NCBI GenBank assembly: GCA_049975425.1
Contig: JBNGDI010000004.1
Coordinates: forward strand, 1 to 64,000
Length of the DNA stretch: 64,000 bases
Source: HyVt-105 sp049975425
GTDB lineage: Bacteria > Bacteroidota > Bacteroidia > Bacteroidales > VadinHA17
Reading direction: 5' to 3'
Position numbers and translations under genes: made by a program. Of the stretch, positions 19,659-25,712 are shown in pieces. The notes under the pieces were generated by a model. It did not search any database. It saw only the letters and a list, made by a program, of their open reading frames with translations, and was not told the origin of the DNA. Numbering within the stretch: position 1 is the stretch's first letter; each line of letters starts with the position of its first letter.

Positions 19659-20153
19659 TTAATTCATCTTCACATCTTTAATGAGTGAGCGGATCAGTTC
19701 CTTCTGTTTTTCTTTGTTGTCCAGATTTTGTCGCAATACTTTCTCGGCAATTTCGACCGAAAGACGTGTAATCTGTTCCTCAATATCCTGCAGCACCCTG
19801 TTTTTTTGATTTTCAATAGTAAGCCGGGCTTCTTTCATCAGCTTTTCAGCTTCTTCCCCGGCTTTTTCCCTGGCTTCCATCATGATCTGGGTTTTAATTT
19901 CTCTGGCTTCCCTCAAAATAGTTTCCCTCTCCACTTTGGTATGGCGAATGATCTCATCCTGATCGGCCCGGATACGCGCCATTTCTTCCCGGGTTCTTTC
20001 GGCGTTTTCCAGGGCTTCATTAATGGTGTCTTCCCTTTCTTTCAAAGCACGCAGTATGGGCTTCCAGGCAAATTTGCCCAGCAATAACAGCAGGATGCCG
20101 AAGGAGAGGAGCATCCAGAAAACCAGTCCGGTACCCGGATTAATCAGTTCCAT
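19659..20153 (-). CDS. atpF: ATP synthase Fo b subunit
   Basis: 164 residues. One N-terminal membrane helix (about 8-28, GLVFWMLLSFGILLLLLGKF), then a long charged coiled coil to the end, as expected for the peripheral stator. A PxL-type turn after the helix (AWKPILRALKERE) matches the family. Only one b gene is present, so a homodimer is likely. Confidence 0.95.
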   Translation of the reverse strand: MELINPGTGLVFWMLLSFGILLLLLGKFAWKPILRALKEREDTINEALENAERTREEMARIRADQDEIIRHTKVERETILREAREIKTQIMMEAREKAGEEAEKLMKEARLTIENQKNRVLQDIEEQITRLSVEIAEKVLRQNLDNKEKQKELIRSLIKDVKMN

Positions 20154-20243
20154 GTTTTTTCTGTTAACCTGATTACATGAAGAATTGCACCATGCCAGGA
20201 TCTATGCGGATCCGGGGCTCGGTCAATCCACGCATTGCCATGC

Positions 20244-20498
20244 TTACTTTATGAAAAGGATCAGCAGGCATACAACCACGGCAAAAAAGGCCACTCCTTC
20301 AATCAGTGCAGCCACCACGATCATACTGGAACGGATATCTCCGGCTGCTTCCGGCTGGCGGGCTATGGCTTCCATAGCGGAAGCTCCTATCCGGCCGATT
20401 CCGAGACCGGCTGAAAAAACGCTGATAGCGGCCCCGAAAGCAGCGCCCATTTTAGCCAGAGCAGCTCCGGCAGCTTGTAAAAGGATAAATGACAGCAT
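20244..20498 (-). CDS. atpE: ATP synthase Fo c subunit
   Basis: 84 residues, two membrane helices joined by the polar loop ARQPEA. The ion-binding carboxylate is E67 in helix 2 (ALIEGVAFF). Aligned by the ARQPEA loop with the Na+-binding Ilyobacter c subunit, the helix-1 glutamine position is isoleucine, and the serine/threonine after the glutamate are glycine/valine. The extra Na+ ligands are therefore missing and the ring is most likely proton-translocating. It lies between atpB and atpF. Confidence 0.96.
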   Translation of the reverse strand: MLSFILLQAAGAALAKMGAAFGAAISVFSAGLGIGRIGASAMEAIARQPEAAGDIRSSMIVVAALIEGVAFFAVVVCLLILFIK

Positions 20499-20535
20499 AA
20501 CGTTTTATATTAAAAGGTTAGTTAACAATGCAATA

Positions 20536-21621
20536 TCAATGATGTTCTGCCGTAGCCATCCCGAAATACAGGGCAGACAGCAGGGTAAACACATAGGCCT
20601 GAATAAAGGCCACCAGTATTTCAAGTATTCCCATGAATATGGTAAAAACAACCGTAAGCGGCGAAACGGCCCAACCCAGGGCCGGATCCATACTACCGAA
20701 AATGAATATCAGAGAAAAGAAGCCCATGGCTATGATGTGGCCGGCCGTGATGTTGGCAAACAGACGGACCATCAACACCAACGGTTTGGTGAGCATGCCG
20801 AAGAGTTCGATCACCGGCATCATGGGAATGGGAACTTTCAGCCACCAGGGTACACCGGGGGCATTGAATATTTCTTTCCAGTAGTGCCGGTTCCCGCTGA
20901 CAACGGTAAACATCAGGGTAAAAAATGCCAGAATCCCCGTCACGGCCATATTACCGGTTACATTGGCCCCGAAAGGAAATATTGGGATGAGTCCCATCAG
21001 GTTATTTGCCAGGATAAAGAAGAACAGGGTGAGCAGGTAAGGCATAAATCTTTCGTAGTGGCGTTCGCCGATGGAAGGGCGGGCCACATCGTCGCGAATA
21101 AACAGGATGACCGTTTCAATCATATTCTGAAAGCCCGTGGGGGCCTTCCCCCTGGTTCTTTCATATTTCTTCGCCACGGCTATAAACAGCCACAGCAACA
21201 CAATCACACTGACAAAAACCGCAAGTACATTTTTTGTGATCGACAGGTCCAGAGGTTTCACAACGGTTCCGTTGCCCAGCACTTCCACGATTTTCCCCTC
21301 ATGGGCTTCTTCCTGCGAAATCCGGAAGCCTTTATATGTGTCATGACCGTGTCTGAAACGGGCAGACATAAACACATGGAAGCCCGAGTATTTGCTGTAA
21401 AGTATAACAGGAAGAGGAATGGAAAGGTGAAAATCTTTATAGGTAAGGATATGCCACTCGTAGGCATCTCCTATATGTTCCATAATAAATTCCCCGGGTT
21501 GAAATTCCTCTCCGTCAAACAGTTCGTGGTTTTCATTTTCAGAAAGAGCAAACCCTTCCGTTGACCACAGCAGAAGGACTGTCAAAAACCCTATCCACGG
21601 AACCACCTTGCGTTTGATCAT
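20536..21621 (-). CDS. atpB: ATP synthase Fo a subunit, extended form
   Basis: 361 residues, longer than the ~270 of E. coli. An N-terminal signal-like helix is followed by a ~110-residue soluble insert, then the membrane core. The essential arginine is in MVRLFANITAGH, facing the c ring. The extension is typical of Bacteroidota a subunits. It forms the proton half-channels. The first membrane subunit gene after the AtpI-like gene. Confidence 0.96.
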   Translation of the reverse strand: MIKRKVVPWIGFLTVLLLWSTEGFALSENENHELFDGEEFQPGEFIMEHIGDAYEWHILTYKDFHLSIPLPVILYSKYSGFHVFMSARFRHGHDTYKGFRISQEEAHEGKIVEVLGNGTVVKPLDLSITKNVLAVFVSVIVLLWLFIAVAKKYERTRGKAPTGFQNMIETVILFIRDDVARPSIGERHYERFMPYLLTLFFFILANNLMGLIPIFPFGANVTGNMAVTGILAFFTLMFTVVSGNRHYWKEIFNAPGVPWWLKVPIPMMPVIELFGMLTKPLVLMVRLFANITAGHIIAMGFFSLIFIFGSMDPALGWAVSPLTVVFTIFMGILEILVAFIQAYVFTLLSALYFGMATAEHH

Positions 21622-21683
21622 CCTGAAGGTATTGCAACGAACAAAAATATAAAAAACCCATGCAATATAACAGGGAACAGCAA

Positions 21684-22076
21684 TTATTTCCCTTTATTGT
21701 GCTGAATGATACGTACCAGTATACTCATTTCAAAAACGGTGTACAACAGATACAGCAGGAAAAAAGCAAGCAGGAAAGGGATGGCCCGATGAGGCTCCAG
21801 CAGAAGGTACAGGCCTGCCGTGATCATGTAAAACAACAATTTCACACCGGTAGCTACCATGAATCGAAGGGTAAACTTCTCCAAGTTCTGCCTTATGACC
21901 CGTAACAGATACAGATGAAACACGAGAGTAGCCAGGGCAAAGAAAAAAACCATCGGGATCAGTTCCGGAAGATGTATGGCAGGAAATATTTTTTCTGTGA
22001 CCAGTAATCCTGCTGCCAGCACAAAAAGGATCATACCCAGCAGGTACATCAGATAGGATTTCAGTGAAATAGGCAT
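21684..22076 (-). CDS. AtpI-like four-helix membrane protein
   Basis: 130 residues with four predicted membrane helices (about 8-27, 38-57, 72-92, 97-120) and basic loops. It sits between atpZ and atpB, the position used by AtpI-type assembly or ion-handling proteins. Sequence similarity to E. coli AtpI is not obvious by eye, so the role (c-ring assembly or Mg2+ supply) is a positional inference. Confidence 0.7.
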   Translation of the reverse strand: MPISLKSYLMYLLGMILFVLAAGLLVTEKIFPAIHLPELIPMVFFFALATLVFHLYLLRVIRQNLEKFTLRFMVATGVKLLFYMITAGLYLLLEPHRAIPFLLAFFLLYLLYTVFEMSILVRIIQHNKGK

Positions 22077-22081
22077 AATGG

Positions 22082-22336
22082 TTATTTGAGCCTGATCAGA
22101 TCACGTACGGCATAATAAATGGAAAAAGCTACGGCCAGTATGGTTAATACGAAAGTGAAAACAGGGAATTCAAACTGCAGCCATTTATCCAGTTTCATTC
22201 CACCGAACACACCCAGCAAAATGATAAATATCATCTGAAAAGCCAGGGATGAATACCTGACATATGTGTCAAGCGGTTTTTTCTGCTTCTGCCGGTTTTC
22301 CGGCAAATTTTCCGGCCGGCTCTGATCTGGTTCCAT
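22082..22336 (-). CDS. atpZ: AtpZ/AtpI family protein
   Basis: 84 residues. A charged N-terminal tail, then YSSLAFQMIFIILLGVFGGMKLDKW and a second helix (about 58-76), the two-helix layout of the AtpZ family that accompanies F-type ATPases. The glycine-rich GVFGGMKLDKWL turn is characteristic. Its start lies inside the bactofilin gene, overlapping it by 68 bases; no later start is possible before the first helix, so the overlap seems real. It ends 5 bp before the AtpI-like gene. Confidence 0.85.
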   Translation of the reverse strand: MEPDQSRPENLPENRQKQKKPLDTYVRYSSLAFQMIFIILLGVFGGMKLDKWLQFEFPVFTFVLTILAVAFSIYYAVRDLIRLK

Positions 22337-22694
22337 ATTTGGTGGATTCAGAATCCATCATATTACAATTTCCTGTAAACTTGGATCCCGGTTCAATGGC
22401 CAGTTTACTCGTCTGTATATCACCGTTCACCCTGGCACTTATCTTCAGGCTCAGTAGCTCGGAAACCACTATTTTCCCTTCGATTTCGCCGGAAACATCC
22501 GAGTTTTTACAGTTCACTTCGCCCTTTACGCGACCTGTTTCACCGATCACCACTTTCCCTTTGGTGGTCAGATTTCCAACCAGGGTGCCGTCAATCCGAA
22601 TATCTCCGTTCGAGTTGATATCGCCGGTAATTTCCGTCCCTGCTCCGATGAGGTTGATAGTTTTGGTTTCCACTTCGTTGTTGTTTTTTGCCAT
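22269..22694 (-). CDS. Bactofilin (polymer-forming cytoskeletal protein)
   Basis: 141 residues. The central part (about 18-110) is a right-handed beta-helix repeat with short valine/glycine-rich rungs such as GTEITGDINSNGDIRIDGTL and GEVNCKNSDVSGEIEGKIVV. Flanks are polar and disordered. Bactofilins polymerise into filaments without nucleotide and act in cell shape or as scaffolds. It is the first gene of the ATP synthase transcript, with the promoter directly upstream (22749-22781). Its disordered tail is encoded by the same DNA as the start of atpZ. Confidence 0.9.
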   Translation of the reverse strand: MAKNNNEVETKTINLIGAGTEITGDINSNGDIRIDGTLVGNLTTKGKVVIGETGRVKGEVNCKNSDVSGEIEGKIVVSELLSLKISARVNGDIQTSKLAIEPGSKFTGNCNMMDSESTKYGTRSEPAGKFAGKPAEAEKTA

Positions 22695-22748
22695 AGCCCT
22701 TCAGTTTTCGTCCGGTTATACAAAACAGCTTGCGTTAAATTCTGCCAG

Positions 22749-22781
22749 CAAATATAAGAAAATGCCCGATTACCTCCCAAT
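22749..22781 (-). promoter_or_regulatory. Promoter of the bactofilin-ATP synthase operon
   Basis: On the minus strand a TATATTTG element (22749-22756) matches TAnnTTTG exactly, and ATTG (22778-22781) lies 21 bp upstream, close to the TTTG -33 consensus. Transcription would start near 22742, about 48 nt before the bactofilin ATG. This is the only good promoter seen before the long ATP synthase gene run. Confidence 0.55.
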
Positions 22782-22879
22782 ATGCTTTTGAAACCGTATT
22801 ATCTTCACTTTATTGTGTCCGGGCAGAAAATAGTGGCCGAACGAAACATGGTTCAGGGAAAAAGGTTCGTGGCATTCTC

Positions 22880-23878
22880 CTATTCCGGATCATAAGCCCA
22901 TTTCACGAATATCGATCCCCAGGTGAACCCTCCTCCGAAAGCGGCCAGGATGATTTTATCTCCCTTTTTCAGTTGATTTTCCCATTCCCAAAGGCACAGG
23001 GGTATGGTTGCAGCGGTAGTGTTTCCGTATTTCTGGATATTGATCATGACCTGCTCCTTGCGGATCCCCATTCTTCTGGCCGTGGCATCAATGATCCGCA
23101 TATTGGCCTGATGTGGAACAAGCCAGGCCAGTTCATCGGGTTGGATTCCGTGTTTTTTCATCATCTCAACGGAAACATCGGCCATTTTCGATACGGCAAA
23201 TTTGAAAACCTGCTGGCCTTCCTGGTAAATGTAATGCATTTTGGCATCCACGGTTTCATGGGTGGCCGGATTCAGGGAACCACCGGCAGCCTGATACAGG
23301 TATTTGTATCCGCTTCCGTCGACGTGGAGCATGGAATCCATTATACCGACATCTTCCCCCACAGGTTCAAGCAACACCGCAGCGGCTGCATCCCCGAAAA
23401 GGGGACAGGTGGTCCGGTCGGTATAATCGGTGATGGATGACATTTTATCGGCTCCCACCACAATCACTTTATTATACCGTCCTGTTTCAACAAAGTTACG
23501 GCCTGTTTCCAGCGCAAACAAAAACCCCGAACAGGCCGCAGCCAGGTCGTAACCCCAGGCGTTTTTCAAACCGGCTTTGTGGCATACCAGGTTTGAAGTG
23601 CTGGGGAAAAACATATCGGGGCTGATGGTTGCCACGATCAGCAGGTCAATATCATTTGCCGGGGTACCTGTTTTTTTCAGCAAACCTTTCACGGCAGCAG
23701 CAGCCATATCCGATGTGGCCTTCCCTTTTTCTTTCAGGATCCTTCTTTCGCTGATCCCGACACGTTGCATGATCCACTCATCGGACGTATCCACCATTCG
23801 GCTGAGTTCATCATTGGTCAGGCGGTAATCGGGCACCCAGCCCTGTACGCCTGTGATTGCAGCTTTGATTTTACCCAT
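22880..23878 (-). CDS. fabH: Beta-ketoacyl-ACP synthase III
   Basis: 332 residues from the ATG at 23878, chosen because the family begins near GKIKAAITGVQGWVPDY; an upstream start at 23905 would add nine residues inside plsX. Active-site cysteine C116 (AAACSGF), histidine in VPHQANMRII and asparagine in YGNTTAATIP complete the triad. It condenses acetyl- or branched acyl-CoA with malonyl-ACP to start fatty acid synthesis. The start overlaps the plsX stop by 8 bases (ATGGGTAA), indicating coupled translation. Last gene of the DUF177-rpmF-plsX-fabH cluster. Confidence 0.95.
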   Translation of the reverse strand: MGKIKAAITGVQGWVPDYRLTNDELSRMVDTSDEWIMQRVGISERRILKEKGKATSDMAAAAVKGLLKKTGTPANDIDLLIVATISPDMFFPSTSNLVCHKAGLKNAWGYDLAAACSGFLFALETGRNFVETGRYNKVIVVGADKMSSITDYTDRTTCPLFGDAAAAVLLEPVGEDVGIMDSMLHVDGSGYKYLYQAAGGSLNPATHETVDAKMHYIYQEGQQVFKFAVSKMADVSVEMMKKHGIQPDELAWLVPHQANMRIIDATARRMGIRKEQVMINIQKYGNTTAATIPLCLWEWENQLKKGDKIILAAFGGGFTWGSIFVKWAYDPE

Positions 23879-24818
23879 TGTTAAAAGCTTCTTTGATCTT
23901 TTCACACAAACCGGCTTCCACCACTTCCATGGTATGTTTCAGCATATTTTTAATGGCAACAGGATTTGACATACCATGACCGATTACCACCGGGGCATTA
24001 ATCCCCAGGATCGGGGTCCCGCCATAATTTTCATAATTGAATTTTTCCAGAAACGGATCCTGAATGTTTCGCTTACGGACAATTGTATACAGGGTTTCAG
24101 CCTCTTTGAGCACAATGTTGCCAACAAACCCCTCGCAGACCACCACATCCATTTTTTTGTTGGAAAACAAATCGTTTCCTTCCACGTTTCCCACAAACAG
24201 AAAATCCGTGCTGCCGTTCATCAATTCATAAGCAGAACGGGAAACCAGATTTCCTTTGGTTTCTTCGGAACCGATATTCAAAAGCCCGACTCTGGGCTTT
24301 TCAATACCGGTCACATATTTTGCATACAGTGACCCAATAATTCCGTACTGATACAAAACGTCGGGGCGGCAATCGGGATTGATCCCGATGTCAAGAATAA
24401 CATTCCCCGGTCCGTCCAGGGAAGGAAGTATGGTTCCGATAGCCGGCCGGATCAGGCCCGGGATGGATTTGATGGCGATGCTGGCACCTACCAGAACGGC
24501 GCCGGTATTGCCGGCACTGCAAAATCCGTCTATTTCGCCCTTCCGCAGCATACGGAATCCCACGGCCATGCTCGAATCGGGCTTTTGTGTCAATGCTTTT
24601 GCCGGATGGTCGCCCATTTCTACCACTTCAGAGGCATGAACGATATGTAACCTGTCGCGGGGAATCCGGTTTTCCGTCAGATAATCCTCGATGAGGGAGC
24701 GATCCCCGATCAATGCAAAATCGATATGCGCGGGCATCTCCGACAAAGCCAGCACAGCCCCCGAAAGCGTGGCTCCGGGAGCATAATCGCCTCCCATAAT
24801 GTCTATTCCAATTCTCAT
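23871..24818 (-). CDS. plsX: Phosphate acyltransferase PlsX
   Basis: 315 residues. Starts RIGIDIMGGDYAPGATLSGA, the PlsX hallmark, with FCSAGNTGAVLVGA and VCEGFVGNIVLK further on. It converts acyl-ACP and phosphate to acyl-phosphate for PlsY in phospholipid synthesis, acting as a peripheral membrane enzyme. Order rpmF-plsX-fabH is widely conserved. It begins 33 bp after rpmF. Confidence 0.96.
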   Translation of the reverse strand: MRIGIDIMGGDYAPGATLSGAVLALSEMPAHIDFALIGDRSLIEDYLTENRIPRDRLHIVHASEVVEMGDHPAKALTQKPDSSMAVGFRMLRKGEIDGFCSAGNTGAVLVGASIAIKSIPGLIRPAIGTILPSLDGPGNVILDIGINPDCRPDVLYQYGIIGSLYAKYVTGIEKPRVGLLNIGSEETKGNLVSRSAYELMNGSTDFLFVGNVEGNDLFSNKKMDVVVCEGFVGNIVLKEAETLYTIVRKRNIQDPFLEKFNYENYGGTPILGINAPVVIGHGMSNPVAIKNMLKHTMEVVEAGLCEKIKEAFNNG

Positions 24819-24851
24819 CGGCAGGGTGGTTAACCCGGAGAATAAATTCTA

Positions 24852-25037
24852 CTATACTGCCACTTCTTTTTCAATGGCGGGTTTCCCTTTATAGAATCCA
24901 CATTCCGGACACACACGATGATACTGCACGCTGGCACCGCAATTCTGACAGGTAGTAATGGTAGGTGCGCTGGCCTTGTAGTGCGTTCTTCTTTTGTGTT
25001 TCCGCTGTTTTGAAGTTTTACGTTTCGGATGTGCCAT
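24852..25037 (-). CDS. rpmF: Ribosomal protein bL32
   Basis: 61 residues. Starts AHPKRKTSKQRKHKRRTHYK, typical of bL32, followed by a zinc-ribbon type pair of CxxC motifs (CQNC and CPEC). As all four cysteines are kept it is the zinc-binding form. It lies 19 bp after the DUF177 gene. Confidence 0.97.
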   Translation of the reverse strand: MAHPKRKTSKQRKHKRRTHYKASAPTITTCQNCGASVQYHRVCPECGFYKGKPAIEKEVAV

Positions 25038-25056
25038 AATACTGAATATTTTCCGG

Positions 25057-25593
25057 TTATGAATAATTTTTCCTCATCCACTCCTTCAGCCCGGCCCAAT
25101 GATTTTCTGCGGGATGTTTCTCTGAAGAAGGAGTAAGAGATTCAAGTTTACGAAGCATGTCATGATTACATAAGCTTTCTCCGTTTTCGTCGTTCGGATG
25201 AACACGTTTCAACGGAAGAGCCAGATGGGCAAACTCATAAATGTACTGTGCCACATTTATTTCCGTTTCCCCGCGCAGAAGAAAAACGATCGATTCTTCT
25301 TCCTCAACCTCCTGATCGGCAAATTTCACCATGATCTCACGGGTATGGTCCATGGGCCATTCCATATCGTCCAGGCACCGGTCACACGGTATCTGTACTG
25401 TACCTTTCAATTGAAAAATGAGCTCCAGGAAATTTGGCTTCCTGTTCAGGTTCACGGTAACATTCAGATGCGCCCGTTTAATTTCGGAACCTTCAAAGTT
25501 CCCGAAAAACCGGTCGCCGGCACAAAATTCAAATTCGTGCCATCCTTCCTTCAGCCCGGAAAACGAAATAATATATCCCTTCAAATAATGCAA
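25057..25593 (-). CDS. DUF177 (YceD-family) protein
   Basis: 178 residues. The family lies upstream of rpmF in most bacteria, and in E. coli/plants is linked to 23S rRNA accumulation. The CxxC in IPCDRCL (about 69-72) and the N-terminal IISFSGLKEGWHEFEF fit. The start is a TTG: no ATG exists in frame before residue ~76, and an in-frame TGA lies three codons upstream. The -7 element at 25618-25625 gives a leader of under 20 nt to this TTG, which supports it. Acidic and hydrophilic; cytosolic. Confidence 0.85.
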   Translation of the reverse strand: MHYLKGYIISFSGLKEGWHEFEFCAGDRFFGNFEGSEIKRAHLNVTVNLNRKPNFLELIFQLKGTVQIPCDRCLDDMEWPMDHTREIMVKFADQEVEEEESIVFLLRGETEINVAQYIYEFAHLALPLKRVHPNDENGESLCNHDMLRKLESLTPSSEKHPAENHWAGLKEWMRKNYS

Positions 25594-25617
25594 AGGAGGT
25601 CAAAATTTTATGTCGTG

Positions 25618-25625
25618 CAAAAGTA
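25618..25625 (-). promoter_or_regulatory. -7 promoter element before DUF177-rpmF-plsX-fabH
   Basis: Minus-strand TACTTTTG is an exact TAnnTTTG match, placing the transcript start near 25610. No clear -33 partner is visible. Its distance to the TTG start of the DUF177 gene is short. Confidence 0.5.
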
Positions 25626-25712
25626 GAAAATATATTTGAAAATAAAATATCCTGTTTTTCGGGATGCGCAGCAAACAGATACGGGAAACAGGAAAGTATG
25701 GAAAAGCCCCGG

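Noticed and set aside
20185..21564. Long (459-codon) open frame on the plus strand opposite atpB and atpE
   Set aside because: It is antisense to well-supported ATP synthase genes and its translation is rich in His, Gln and Lys with no domain; a codon-bias shadow.
22880..25593. fabH-plsX-rpmF-DUF177 considered as unusual linkage of translation and lipid genes
   Set aside because: This order is widely conserved in bacteria and needs no special explanation.
25592..25639. Plus-strand AAAGGAGGT followed by ATG and a 9-codon frame
   Set aside because: Looks like an ideal ribosome site, but the frame is tiny, leads nowhere and lies over the start and promoter region of the DUF177 gene on the other strand; chance.
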